The translations under genes and the position numbers were made by a program. This document shows, piece after piece, positions 26,086 to 34,670 of a DNA stretch of 64,000 nucleotides. The notes beneath the pieces were generated by a model that was given only the letters and a program-made list of their open reading frames with translations, was not told the origin of the DNA and did no database searches. Every line of letters starts with the position of its first letter. The stretch's first letter is position 1. The stretch comes from Brevibacterium sp. JSBI002 (GTDB lineage: Bacteria > Actinomycetota > Actinomycetes > Actinomycetales > Brevibacteriaceae): the NCBI RefSeq assembly GCF_026013965.1, contig NZ_CP110341.1:1860001-1924000 (forward strand). Reading direction: 5' to 3'.

Positions 26086-26113
26086 TCAGGCGCCTGATAT
26101 GAGTTGAACTCAT
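26086..26113. promoter_or_regulatory. Two adjacent palindromes upstream of rpmE2
   Basis: TCAGGCGCCTGA (26086-26097) is a perfect 12-bp palindrome, followed one base later by ATGAGTT-G-AACTCAT (26099-26113), a perfect 7-1-7 inverted repeat. They lie 24-51 bp before the rpmE2 ATG. The sequence is not the Zur consensus I know (TGAAAATGATTTTCA-like), so a Zur site is possible but not shown. Confidence 0.45.
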
Positions 26114-26239
26114 CTGCCAGTGCCCGAATTCGTCTGCTGGACACGCTCCGAACCGTAGGAACCGGACCCGGAGCGACAGTCCATTCTATCTGATGGGCCC
26201 GGACAAAGCGATTCGACACGGATCTCCTAAACTGTGGCC

Positions 26240-26791
26240 ATGACCACGAAGGAACGCCTCTCCACTCAGTTCACCCTCCAACCCGCCGCCACCGCTCCCG
26301 AACTCATGGCCGAATCGACTGCCGCCGCCTTGTCCACGGTCTCCGGCGATGTCGACGTCTTCGACATCGATCCGCAGATCGCCGATACCGCTGCTCTCCT
26401 CGATGCCACGGATCTGCCTCCGGCCACCTCGGCGAACTGCGTTCTCGTCGCCGGGTCGCGGGGTGGTGAGGAGCGGATCGCCGCCTGCATGGTGCTTGCG
26501 AACACCCGCGCCGATGTCAACAAGCGGGTCAAGAAGCTCCTCGATGTCCGCAAGGCCTCGTTCCTGCCGCTCGAACGCGCCGTGAACGAATCCGGAATGG
26601 AGTACGGCGGCATCGGACCGATCGGCCTGCCGGAGAATTATCGGGTGCTCATCGACTCCCGCGTCGCCGAGGCCGACGAACTCATCATCGGTTCCGGTAT
26701 CCGCGGCTCCAAGCTGCTGCTCGCCGGATCCACTCTCGCGTCCCTGCCCGGCTCCGAAGTGATCGAGGAGCTCGCGAACGAGATCGACTGA
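26240..26791 (+). CDS. YbaK/EbsC family protein (aminoacyl-tRNA deacylase-like)
   Basis: A 183-residue protein of the YbaK/ProXp superfamily, whose members hydrolyse mischarged tRNAs. The visible core is ANCVLVAGSRGGEERIAACMVLA, then DVNKRVKKLLDVRKASFLP, GMEYGGIGPIGLP and GSGIRGSKLLLAGS. This is the actinobacterial variant, in which the catalytic-lysine strand differs from E. coli YbaK. The start is set at 26240: TAAACT (26228-26233) ends 6 nt before that ATG, a leaderless pattern, and no ribosome binding site exists. It is divergent from rpmE2. Confidence 0.85.
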   Translation: MTTKERLSTQFTLQPAATAPELMAESTAAALSTVSGDVDVFDIDPQIADTAALLDATDLPPATSANCVLVAGSRGGEERIAACMVLANTRADVNKRVKKLLDVRKASFLPLERAVNESGMEYGGIGPIGLPENYRVLIDSRVAEADELIIGSGIRGSKLLLAGSTLASLPGSEVIEELANEID

Positions 26792-26836
26792 ACGAGGCGC
26801 TCGGGCATGCATCGCCCGCCGGTCGAGCGCTGCTCG

Positions 26837-27607
26837 TCAGTTCAGTCCGGAACAGTCGATGACGAAGTCGATGAGCGGGGCGTAGAGGTTCGGCACGACA
26901 TCGTCGTCCAGCGGGATTGTCGCTTCGATCTGCCCTTGCGCCTCGGCAACGAAGAGTGCCGGATCATTGCAGTCGGCATAACCGATCGTTCGCAGCCCTC
27001 TGCTCGAGGCGGCACCGGCCCACCCGTGGTCGGCGACGACGAGGTCGGGGGCAGATCCGCCGCGGGCGGCGATATCATCAAGCAGCGCACGCATGGGTTC
27101 GGCCAGGTGCGTGTGCGGACTGCCGCCGTGCAGGTGCCAGGTCCACACGTTGCTGATCTGTCGCACGTCCCCGCCGATCTCCGGAACCGGGATGAAATGA
27201 TCACGGGTGTCGATGACGGCGCCGGCGTCTTTCGCCGCGGCGGCAATTGCCATATGCACAGGCAGAAGCCCTGCGGGGTGGCCGGTGGCGAAGAGGATCT
27301 GTCCGCCGGCGCGCGCGACCTCGCCGACCGCCTCGGCGAGCTTCTCCAGAGCGTCGATGCAGGCCTCGGTGGAGATCGTGTCCACGCCTTCGACGAAGTC
27401 GGGATCGGGCCGCAGGCCGCAGCGCGCAACCATGAGCGCGAACACTGAGTCATAGTCCCAGTCACGGGTGAGCTCGACACCGAAGTCGAACTGCCGTTCC
27501 TGGTCGAGGAACCGGTGGATATGAGAGAGATTGTTCTCTCTTGGAGTGGCGACCTCCCCGGTGATCCGTCCGGCTTCAAGGGCATGGGCTAGGGTGCTGC
27601 GGTCCAC
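26837..27607 (-). CDS. Conserved actinobacterial protein annotated as phosphatase
   Basis: A 256-residue protein conserved in actinobacteria and usually labelled phosphatase. Recognisable blocks are AGRITGEVATPRENNLSHIHRFLDQ, LFATGHPAGLLPVHMAIA, TWHLHGGSPHTHLAEPM and DLVVADHGWAGAASSRGLRTIGYADCNDPALFVAEAQG. The His/Asp-rich blocks (GHP, HLHGGSPHTH, ADHGW) suggest a metal-dependent hydrolase, but I see no classical phosphatase motif. The GTG at 27607 was chosen because GAGAGG lies 6 nt upstream. It runs in the same direction as the TrmH-family gene. Confidence 0.75.
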   Translation of the reverse strand: MDRSTLAHALEAGRITGEVATPRENNLSHIHRFLDQERQFDFGVELTRDWDYDSVFALMVARCGLRPDPDFVEGVDTISTEACIDALEKLAEAVGEVARAGGQILFATGHPAGLLPVHMAIAAAAKDAGAVIDTRDHFIPVPEIGGDVRQISNVWTWHLHGGSPHTHLAEPMRALLDDIAARGGSAPDLVVADHGWAGAASSRGLRTIGYADCNDPALFVAEAQGQIEATIPLDDDVVPNLYAPLIDFVIDCSGLN

Positions 27608-27652
27608 TGGGGTCCTCTCTGTATCTTGCGGGGAAAAGGGCACTGGAACAGC

Positions 27653-28582
27653 TCACTCTTCCTGCAGTGCGAAGCAGGTCACCGCCGAGGCGGCCGCGAC
27701 GTTGAGGGAGTCCACTCCCCCGCTCATGGGGATCATCACGGTCGAGTCACAGGCGGCGATCGTCGATCTCTTCAGACCGTCGCCTTCGGTGCCGAAGACG
27801 ACGGCAGTACGTTCCGGTGCGGCGGCGGCGAACTGGCGCAGGCTCACCGATTCATCATCGAGTGCCAGTGCCGCGAGATGGAAACCGGCTTCCTGGAGCT
27901 CTGCGACCCCGCCTGGCCAGGATTCGATGCGAGTCCAGGGCACCTGGAAGACCGTGCCCATCGACACGCGGATCGACCGGCGATAGAGCGGATCGGCACA
28001 GCGTGGGGTCACGAGCACGGCGTCGGCGCCGAATGCGGCCGCAGAGCGGAAGATGGCGCCGACGTTCGTGTGGTCGACGATGTCTTCGATGACGACGAGT
28101 CGCCTGGCATCGGCGATCAAGGAGGCGACCGGAGCCGGAGCGGGGCGACCCATGGCGGCCAGAGCTCCTCGGTGGAGGTGGAATCCGGTCAGGGACTCCA
28201 CGGCGGCATCCGTGCCGATGAATATCGGCACATCGCTCTCGGAGATGATGTCGGCCAGGTCGAACAGCCATTTCGGGCTGGTGAGGAACGATCGGGGTGA
28301 GAGGCCGGCTGCATGAGCGCGGCGGATGATCTTCGAGGATTCGGCGATGAACAGCCCCTCGGCGGGTTCGCGGACACTGCGCAGGGCGACATCGGTCAGC
28401 TGCGTGTAGTCGCGCATGCCCTCGAGACGCCCGTGCAGGGCATCGCTGGAATCATCGCCCTGGCTCCCAGCAGTCAGGTCCGCCTCGTCGAAGAAGCGCA
28501 GACGCTCGACGGCGATCCCGAGTTCAGCGGATCGATCGATGACCTGCTGACGGGTCAGGGGTGCCTTGGCCGGAGTGTTCAC
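27653..28582 (-). CDS. TrmH/SpoU family RNA 2'-O-methyltransferase
   Basis: A 309-residue SPOUT methyltransferase. The N-terminal third is a substrate-binding domain (LFIAESSKIIRRAHAAGLSPRSFLTSPKW). The catalytic knot carries VVIEDIVDHTNVGAIFRSAAAFGADAVLVTP (motif 1, Asn and Arg), VFGTEGDGLKRSTIAACD (motif 2) and IPMSGGVDSLNVAAASAVTCFAL (motif 3). The modified RNA is probably rRNA or tRNA; the precise nucleotide is not predictable. It lies upstream of the putative phosphatase on the same strand, with a 45-bp gap. Confidence 0.9.
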   Translation of the reverse strand: MNTPAKAPLTRQQVIDRSAELGIAVERLRFFDEADLTAGSQGDDSSDALHGRLEGMRDYTQLTDVALRSVREPAEGLFIAESSKIIRRAHAAGLSPRSFLTSPKWLFDLADIISESDVPIFIGTDAAVESLTGFHLHRGALAAMGRPAPAPVASLIADARRLVVIEDIVDHTNVGAIFRSAAAFGADAVLVTPRCADPLYRRSIRVSMGTVFQVPWTRIESWPGGVAELQEAGFHLAALALDDESVSLRQFAAAAPERTAVVFGTEGDGLKRSTIAACDSTVMIPMSGGVDSLNVAAASAVTCFALQEE

Positions 28583-28612
28583 AGCGTGCTTCCCTTCACA
28601 GCGGAATTCCGT

Positions 28613-29449
28613 TCACAGCGTGAGGATCCTCCAGATCGCGACGAGCCCGAGCGCCACGATGACGGCGCGCAGCAGCACGGGCGAGAACTTCCGCCCGATA
28701 CGGGCACCGAAGTACCCGCCGATGAGTGAGCCGATGGCGATGCAGACTACGGCGATCCAGTTGATCCGGTCGTGACCGACGATGATGTACGTGCTCGCCG
28801 AGACCGTATTGACGACGAGGACGAGGACGTTCTTCAGCCCGTTGAGTCGCTGCAGATCATCTGGCAGCAGCAGACCGAGCAGAGCGATGAGGATGATGCC
28901 CTGGGCTGCGGCGAAGTAGCCGCCGTAGATCGCGGTGAGGAAGACGACGATGAGCACGGCGATGTACCGGCCCGTGGACAGGCGATCCCCCGCCTCGGCG
29001 ACCCGATGCTCGACGCCGGCAGCCTCGGCCCGGCGCAGGGACCGGTTCTTCAGGTAGCGGGAGAGGTACGGCTGGCCGACCACCATGATCAAGGCCACGA
29101 CGAGGAGGACCGGCACGATCGTCTCGAAAGCGTCCTCGGGCAGGTGCAGCAGCAGATACGCACCGGTCAGCGACCCGAGCAGAGAGGCGGGAACGTATCC
29201 GAGAATCCGTTTCCACTGCCCTCGCAGCTCTTCGCGGTATCCGAACGAGGAGGCGATATTGCCGGGGATGAGACCGACCGCGTTGCTCATCGTCGACACC
29301 ACCGGCGGCACTCCGAAGGCGACGAGCGCCGGGAAGGTGATGAGCGTTCCGGAGCCGACGACGGCGTTGATGCCTCCTGCCGCGATTCCGGCGACGATGA
29401 CGAGGCCGATCTGCCACGGTTCGAGGCTCAGGTTCGCCAGGAACTCCAT
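28613..29449 (-). CDS. TauE/SafE family sulfite exporter-like permease
   Basis: A 278-residue membrane protein with seven or eight hydrophobic segments. It has the family repeats: the first starts GLVIVAGIAAGGINAVVGSGTLITFPAL and the second FLTAIYGGYFAAAQGIILIALL, each with a polar turn. TauE/SafE proteins move small organic anions such as sulfite or sulfoacetate; the substrate is unknown here. The start at 29449 lies 2 nt after the stop of the upstream ABC ATPase, so the two are co-transcribed. Confidence 0.88.
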   Translation of the reverse strand: MEFLANLSLEPWQIGLVIVAGIAAGGINAVVGSGTLITFPALVAFGVPPVVSTMSNAVGLIPGNIASSFGYREELRGQWKRILGYVPASLLGSLTGAYLLLHLPEDAFETIVPVLLVVALIMVVGQPYLSRYLKNRSLRRAEAAGVEHRVAEAGDRLSTGRYIAVLIVVFLTAIYGGYFAAAQGIILIALLGLLLPDDLQRLNGLKNVLVLVVNTVSASTYIIVGHDRINWIAVVCIAIGSLIGGYFGARIGRKFSPVLLRAVIVALGLVAIWRILTL

Positions 29450-29451
29450 GC

Positions 29452-30237
29452 TCAGAGGGCGGAACGTGCGTGGTAGCGCTGACCGTCCCGGGTGAGCTTG
29501 ACGTCGATGCCGAAGGTGGCCGCAAGGTTCTCCGCCGTCAGGGTCTCCTCGATCGGACCGGCGGCCAGATCGGTGCCCTCGGACAGCAGCAGCACATGCG
29601 TGATGCCCTCCGGGATCTCCTCGACATGGTGGGTGACCATGATCGTGGCCGGCGCCCACTTCGACGAGAGGATCTCCGAGAGTGCGCCGAGCAGCTCCTC
29701 ACGCCCGCCGAAGTCGAGTCCGGACGCCGGCTCGTCGAGCAGCAGCAGCTCCGGGTCCGTCATGAGCGCACGAGCGATCTGCACACGCTTGCGCTCGCCC
29801 TCGGACAGTGTGCCGAAGGTGCGATCGGCCAAGTGAGTGATGTGGAACGCGGCCAGCAGATCGCGGGCACGCTCGATATCGTCCTGTTCGTACTCCTCCA
29901 CCCAGCGTCCGGTGACGCCGTAGGCGGCGGTGAGGACGGTATCGAGGACCGCTTCGGAACTCGGAATGCGGTTGGCAAGAATCGTCGAGGCATACCCGAT
30001 GCGCGGGCGCAGCTCGAACACATCGACGCGCCCGAGCTGCTCCTCGAGGATGTTGACCGTGCCCGTCGTCGGATGCATGCGACCGGCCGCGATTTCGAGC
30101 AGGGTCGTCTTGCCCGCACCATTGGGTCCGAGCACTGCCCAGTGCTCGCCTTCGGCGACGGTCAGCGAGAAATCGTCGAGGAGGAAATTCGTCCCCCGGC
30201 GCACGGACACAGAATCCAGATTCAGGACTTCACTCAT
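29452..30237 (-). CDS. ABC transporter ATP-binding protein (stand-alone)
   Basis: A 261-residue ATPase with Walker A GPNGAGKTT (about residues 37-45), signature LSEGERKR in place of LSGGQ, Walker B LLLLDEP and a switch His in MVTHHVEEIPEG. There is a single nucleotide-binding domain and no cognate classical ABC permease gene nearby; the only membrane partner in the operon is the TauE-like permease. Similar proteins occur beside serB in other actinobacteria. The divergent hypothetical gene and serB follow on the plus strand. Confidence 0.88.
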   Translation of the reverse strand: MSEVLNLDSVSVRRGTNFLLDDFSLTVAEGEHWAVLGPNGAGKTTLLEIAAGRMHPTTGTVNILEEQLGRVDVFELRPRIGYASTILANRIPSSEAVLDTVLTAAYGVTGRWVEEYEQDDIERARDLLAAFHITHLADRTFGTLSEGERKRVQIARALMTDPELLLLDEPASGLDFGGREELLGALSEILSSKWAPATIMVTHHVEEIPEGITHVLLLSEGTDLAAGPIEETLTAENLAATFGIDVKLTRDGQRYHARSAL

Positions 30238-30281
30238 ATCTTCAGACTCTATCGCAGACGAGCCGTCTATCCTGGTTCGAC

Positions 30282-31015
30282 ATGGACCTCACGACCGACT
30301 CACTGCTGCTGACCCTGGCCGTCAACCACCGTCTGCGCTCGACCCTGCCCCCTGACGAGGTGACCTCTGCGTTCCTCGACGATGATCGTGATGTTCCTCT
30401 CATCGTTTCCGATGAGGTCTTCGACTCGGTCGTTCCCACCGGTCTGCTGCTCTTCATCGCTGAGGCGGCCGCTCGGGAATCACCCATGCGCGCTTGGCGC
30501 TGCACCACCCGTCTCTGCCGCATACGACTCCCCCGGTCGATCGCACCGCCCGGACGAAGGTCGGACGCCACACCGCCCCCGTCGTCCTCCATCGCGGCGA
30601 TGAGCAGGCGGCGATCGCCCTCATCGGCGCCGAGGCGAACGTCGAGATCATCGCCTGTGCGCCCACCGTCTTCCGCCCCGTCACGGTCGGGTCCGCCCCC
30701 GAGGCGCTGCGGCGTCTGCGCCTGCTGGTGATGGAGGGCTTACGCCTCGTCGAGACCATCGACGTTCCCGAGGACTGGCGGCAGGGGCCGTGGCGTGACT
30801 GGCAGGAGGAGCTGTCGACGATGCACCCGATCTCCCGGCTCATCCCCACTGAGGCGGATTCCCGAGCGATCTACGCCGCCCTCGACATCCACCACCGGAT
30901 GCGCACCGTGCTCGCACCTGCGACCGTCGCCCCGCCAGAATTCGGTGCGCTGCTGTCTCAGCTGCACCCCGCCGCCGCGGACTACATCATGGCAGTGGCT
31001 ACGATGAAGGGGTGA
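30282..31015 (+). pseudogene. Conserved hypothetical protein, frameshifted
   Basis: Two frames form one protein. From ATG 30282 it reads MDLTTDSLLLTLAVNHRLRS through VPTGLLLFIAEAAARESPM. One missing base at about 30490 leads into LALHHPSLPHTTPPVDRTAR and on to HHRMRTVLAPATVAPPEFG, ending at 31015. The joined product is about 244 residues with two similar halves each holding an NHRLRSTL/IHHRMRTVL-like motif, suggesting an internal duplication. No family is recognised. TATCCT lies 8 nt before the ATG. Its stop overlaps the serB GTG start (GTGA), so it is translationally coupled to serB. The coupling argues that the gene is normally intact. Confidence 0.6.
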
Positions 31016-31689
31016 ATGAGACGCCTCAGGCCACCGCCTCCCAGATCCCCGTCCAACTGCTCGTCATGGACGTCGACTCGACGTTCATCAACGAAGAGGT
31101 AATCGACCTCATCGCCGCCCATGCCGGGGTCGGAGACAAGGTCGCCGACATCACCGAACGCGCCATGGCCGGTGAGCTCGACTTCGCCCAATCCCTCGCC
31201 GAACGGGTCGCCCTGCTGAGCGGGCTGCCGGAGACCGTGCTCGATGAGGTGCGAGAGCAGATCACCCTCACCGAAGGAGCCGCCGACCTGGTCGCGGCAG
31301 TGCACTCATCGGGCGGCCAGGTGGCTCTGGTGTCGGGCGGCTTCACCGCCATCATCACTCCCGTCGCCGCACAGCTGGGCATCACCGACGTCTTCGCCAA
31401 CGGACTCGACATCCATGACGGGCTGCTGACCGGGCGGACGAACGGCCGTGTCATCGACCCGAGCGCCAAGGCCGAGATCTTCGAGGATCTGCTCGCTGCC
31501 GGCGGATACGATCGTGCCGCCTCGGTGGCGATCGGTGACGGCGCCAATGACATCGGCATGGTCGAAGCCGCCGGTCTCGGAATCGCCTTCTGTGCGAAAC
31601 CGGCCCTCGTCGCCGCAGCGGACGCGTCCGTGGAGACACGCGACCTGCGAGCCGTCATCGACCTGGTCGCTGCGCGTGCAGACGTGTGA
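31012..31689 (+). CDS. serB: Phosphoserine phosphatase
   Basis: A 225-residue HAD-family phosphatase for the last step of serine synthesis. HAD motif I is MDVDSTFINEE (nucleophile Asp and acid/base Asp), motif II LVSGGF (Ser-Gly-Gly), and motifs III/IV lie in PSAKAEIFEDL and AIGDGANDIGMVEAAGLGIAF. The cap with MAGELDFAQSLAERVALLSGLP is typical of SerB. No ACT domain is present, unlike the long SerB of mycobacteria. GTG at 31012 overlaps the upstream stop. A very strong terminator follows. Confidence 0.93.
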   Translation: MNETPQATASQIPVQLLVMDVDSTFINEEVIDLIAAHAGVGDKVADITERAMAGELDFAQSLAERVALLSGLPETVLDEVREQITLTEGAADLVAAVHSSGGQVALVSGGFTAIITPVAAQLGITDVFANGLDIHDGLLTGRTNGRVIDPSAKAEIFEDLLAAGGYDRAASVAIGDGANDIGMVEAAGLGIAFCAKPALVAAADASVETRDLRAVIDLVAARADV

Positions 31690-31732
31690 GCGATCCCTCC
31701 CAGGGTGTGGCACCGGCGCCATTGACTGACCG

Positions 31733-31781
31733 AAGACGCCTGTGGCGCTGACGAATGTTTCGTCAGCGCCACAGGCGTCTT
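31733..31781. terminator. 23-bp bidirectional terminator hairpin
   Basis: A perfect stem between 31733-31755 and 31759-31781 with a 3-nt tgt loop, running AAGACGCC... on both strands, between convergent serB and the SixA-like gene. The stem is exceptionally long and flawless. Confidence 0.85.
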
Positions 31782-31805
31782 AGATCGCGTCGTCAGACGG
31801 TGCGT

Positions 31806-32312
31806 TCAGACTCCGTGGAAGACCCGGATCTGCGGGGCCGGGTAGTGTCCCGGCTCCACGTCCCAGCTCTCGAGGTCGAAGACCGCGATCGACGAGGGAC
31901 GGAAGGTATCGGGAACCCCGCCTTCCGGATTGAGGTGGCCGACCACCTCGGCGACGGTCGGCTGATGGCCCACGATATACGCGCACTGCGCATCCGGGGG
32001 GATCGAGTTGATCGCATCCAGCCAGTCGTCGACGGACCCGGAATACAGCGAGGGATCCTCGCGCAGGGTCAGGTCGCCCGGTTCGTCGAGAGTTCCTCCC
32101 TGAGCGCGGTTGACGGCTTCGACGACAGCCTGTCCGGTCTGCACGGTGCGCCTGGCCGCCGAGGCGATGGCCACATCGGGTGACCAGCGCTCGGCGATCT
32201 CGGCTCCGGCCTCGACCGCTTGAGCCAGACCCTTCGCATCCAGGGACCGTTCGAAGTCGGTCGGACCGTGCGCTTCCGCCTTGGCGTGGCGGGCGAGGAT
32301 GAGCACAGGCAT
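31806..32312 (-). CDS. SixA-type histidine phosphatase
   Basis: A 168-residue phosphohistidine phosphatase of the SixA branch of the histidine phosphatase superfamily. It has LILARHAKAEAHG (RHG-type motif, here RHA), a RSLDAKGLAQA segment, SAARRTVQTGQ, and the second catalytic His in YIVGHQPTVAEVVGHL. The short length, with no large insert, fits SixA rather than phosphoglycerate mutase. It begins 8 nt after the fabI stop on the same strand and is therefore probably the last gene of the fabG-fabI-sixA unit. Confidence 0.88.
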   Translation of the reverse strand: MPVLILARHAKAEAHGPTDFERSLDAKGLAQAVEAGAEIAERWSPDVAIASAARRTVQTGQAVVEAVNRAQGGTLDEPGDLTLREDPSLYSGSVDDWLDAINSIPPDAQCAYIVGHQPTVAEVVGHLNPEGGVPDTFRPSSIAVFDLESWDVEPGHYPAPQIRVFHGV

Positions 32313-32320
32313 GAGCGGTC

Positions 32321-33079
32321 TCAGGCGCCGGTGGAGTGGAATCCGCCGTCGACGTGGATCATCTCGCCGGTAGTGGCGGGGAACCAGTCGGAGAGCAGGG
32401 CGACGATGGCCTTGCCGGCAGGAGTGGTGTCCTTCTGGTCCCAGCCCAGGGGTGCGCGGTCGCCCCACATGTCTTCGAGCGTTCCGAAGCCGGGGATCGA
32501 GGTTGCGGCGGTGGTCTTCAGCGGTCCGGCCGAGACGAGGTTGACGCGCACGCCGTCTTCACCGACGTACTTGGCGAGGTAGCGGGCGGTCGATTCGAAG
32601 GCGGCCTTGGCCACACCCATCCAGTCGTAGACCGGCCAGGAGATGGTCGCGTCGAAGGTCAGTCCGACGATTCCGGCGCCCTTGTTGAGCACGGGCTTCG
32701 CGGCCACGGCGATGGCCTTGAGCGAGTAGGCCGAGACGTGGATGGCCGCGGACACGGAGTCCCACGGGGTGTCGAGGAAGACTCCGCCGAGGGCGTCCTT
32801 CGGAGCGAAGGCGATGGCGTGGACGATTCCGTCGATGTTGCCGCCGAGGCGCTCGGGCAGGGCCGCGAGATCCTCTTCGTTCGTGGCATCGAGTTCGATG
32901 ACCTGCGGGGTCTCGGGCAGGCGTTCGGCGATCACCTGAGTGATCTTCATTTGGCGGCCGAAGCTCGAGAGGATGACCTCGGCTCCCTGCTCCTGTGCGA
33001 TGCGGGCAGCGGCGAAGGCGATCGACGCCTCGGTGAGCACGCCGGTGACGAGAATGCGCTTTCCGTCAAGAATTCCCAT
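32321..33079 (-). CDS. fabI: NADH-dependent enoyl-ACP reductase (FabI/InhA type)
   Basis: A 252-residue SDR enzyme that reduces the trans-2 double bond of enoyl-ACP in fatty-acid elongation. GKRILVTGVLTEASIAFAAARIAQEQGAEVIL is the nucleotide-binding region, FAPKDALGG the substrate loop, and YDWMGVAKAAFES carries the Tyr-x6-Lys catalytic pair with the Met seen in InhA. It resembles InhA more than E. coli FabI. It lies 147 bp downstream of fabG, the same order as mabA-inhA in mycobacteria. Confidence 0.94.
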   Translation of the reverse strand: MGILDGKRILVTGVLTEASIAFAAARIAQEQGAEVILSSFGRQMKITQVIAERLPETPQVIELDATNEEDLAALPERLGGNIDGIVHAIAFAPKDALGGVFLDTPWDSVSAAIHVSAYSLKAIAVAAKPVLNKGAGIVGLTFDATISWPVYDWMGVAKAAFESTARYLAKYVGEDGVRVNLVSAGPLKTTAATSIPGFGTLEDMWGDRAPLGWDQKDTTPAGKAIVALLSDWFPATTGEMIHVDGGFHSTGA

Positions 33080-33226
33080 GGTGGTCCTTTCGAAAGGAAG
33101 GTGGTTGCGTGTGCATGACGCCGCTTCGGGCGGTGTCTCTGTATCGAAGTCTACGGGCTGCGGCCCGGCGGGGCCGCATCGTCTGCGGCCGAGGATCCGG
33201 TTGTGACCGGCCCAGCGCCGTCTGAG

Positions 33227-33937
33227 TCAGTGGCCCATGCCCAGTCCGCCGTCGACGGGGATGACGGCACCGGAGATGTAGGCGGCATCATCGGAGGCCA
33301 TCCAACGGACGACCTTGGCGACCTCACCAGGTTCGGCGAATCGCTTGGCCGGGATGGTGGCGAGGTACTCTGATCGCTGCTTCTCGCTGAGCTCATCCGT
33401 CATATCCGTGCGGATGAAGCCCGGGGCGACGACATTGGCGGTGATTCCGCGGGAGCCGACCTCACGGGTGATGGAGCGGGCGAAGCCGACGAGACCGGCC
33501 TTCGAAGCCGAGTAGTTCGCCTGACCGGGCACGCCGTAGAGACCCGACACCGAGGAGATGAGGACGATGCGGCCCTTCTTCGCGCGGATCATCCCGGTGA
33601 TTCCGCGCTTGACGGTGCGGAAGGCACCGGTGAGGTTCGTGTTGATCACGGACTCGAATTCGTCATCGTTCATCCGCATGAGCAGATTGTCGGCGGTGAT
33701 TCCGGCATTGGCCACGACGACCTCGACGGGACCGAGCTTCTCCTCGATCTCGGTGAACGCCCGATCGATCGATTCGCTGTCGGTGACATCGGCGGCCACG
33801 GCCAGCGCTCCCTCCGGGGCCTGACCGTTGCGGGAGGTGACTGCCACCTTGTCCCCCTGGGCGAGGAATTCCTCGGCGATGGTGCGACCGATTCCGCGGT
33901 TGCCGCCGGTGACGAGGACTGTGCGTGGTTCTGACAC
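33227..33937 (-). CDS. fabG: 3-oxoacyl-ACP reductase (FabG/MabA type)
   Basis: A 236-residue SDR that reduces 3-oxoacyl-ACP with NADPH. TGGNRGIGRTIAEEF binds the cofactor, NAGITADNLLMRMNDDEF is typical FabG, SSVSGLYGVPGQANYSASKAGL contains the Ser-Tyr-Lys triad, and APGFIRTDMTDEL and SGAVIPVDGGLGMGH close the fold. The GTG at 33937 is preceded by AGGAGACCAAC; a longer frame to 34039 is not family-like. It diverges from the DUF3099 gene. Confidence 0.94.
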   Translation of the reverse strand: MSEPRTVLVTGGNRGIGRTIAEEFLAQGDKVAVTSRNGQAPEGALAVAADVTDSESIDRAFTEIEEKLGPVEVVVANAGITADNLLMRMNDDEFESVINTNLTGAFRTVKRGITGMIRAKKGRIVLISSVSGLYGVPGQANYSASKAGLVGFARSITREVGSRGITANVVAPGFIRTDMTDELSEKQRSEYLATIPAKRFAEPGEVAKVVRWMASDDAAYISGAVIPVDGGLGMGH

Positions 33938-34037
33938 GTTGGTCTCCTGTTGATCGACTGTGTTCTTCAAATCTATCGTGGACAAACCTATCCTGTCCTT
34001 TGGCCGATGGATACGACTCTCACAAAGGACGAGTATC

Positions 34038-34670
34038 ATGTTTGGCAGTCATCGATCGAAGAAGGATATGGTCAGGCACGCTCAGCAGATCACAACGGCA
34101 GACACCGCCCTTGATGACGATATGCGGTCTCGGATCATCAAGTATTCGATCACCATGGGCATCAGGACGGTCTGTTTCGTGGCCGCCTATTTCGCTTTCG
34201 TCGCAGATATGCACATCCTCATGTGGATCTGCGTGGCAGGGGCGGTCGTCCTCCCCTACCCTGCGGTGATCTTCGCCAATGCGGGCCGCGAACGCACCCG
34301 AGATGATCGTTCCGCCCTGCTCGAACAGGCCCCGCTGGCAGAGCTGCCGCCGGCGCGCGGTGAGACGATCTCCGGCGACACCCTCGGAGGGGAGACGGTC
34401 GACGACGCACATCCCCGAGGCGGCGCCTCTGACGCGACCGATCCAGGCGCGGATCACCGGCACGAAACGATCCGGGGCGAGACGACCATCCCGGGCGAAA
34501 CCGTCCAAGGTGAGACGTCGACCACAATGACGAGGACAGGAGGGACCAGGTTTGAGCGAGCAGCTGCAGTGTTCCGCGAAGGAATGCCGGGCGTTCGCGA
34601 CCCGCGCCCTGCTGTGGAACAATCCCCGCGTCCACACTCCCGAACGGAAGAAGACATGGTTGGCCTGTGA
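34038..34670 (+). CDS. DUF3099 family membrane protein (3' end uncertain)
   Basis: The N-terminal half is a DUF3099 domain: ITTADTALDDDMRSRIIKYSITMGIRTVCFVAAYFA with two membrane helices (about residues 35-80), then a cytoplasmic tail with repeated Gly-Glu-Thr units (ARGETISGDTLGGETV, IRGETTIPGETVQGET). AAAGGACGAGTATC precedes the ATG. As written it overlaps the next gene by 119 bp. Restoring one G near 34514 would instead give an acidic end GEDVDHNDEDRRDQV and a TGA overlapping the next TTG start, the spacing seen at the following junction. I suspect a one-base loss there. The function is unknown. Confidence 0.8.
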   Translation: MFGSHRSKKDMVRHAQQITTADTALDDDMRSRIIKYSITMGIRTVCFVAAYFAFVADMHILMWICVAGAVVLPYPAVIFANAGRERTRDDRSALLEQAPLAELPPARGETISGDTLGGETVDDAHPRGGASDATDPGADHRHETIRGETTIPGETVQGETSTTMTRTGGTRFERAAAVFREGMPGVRDPRPAVEQSPRPHSRTEEDMVGL

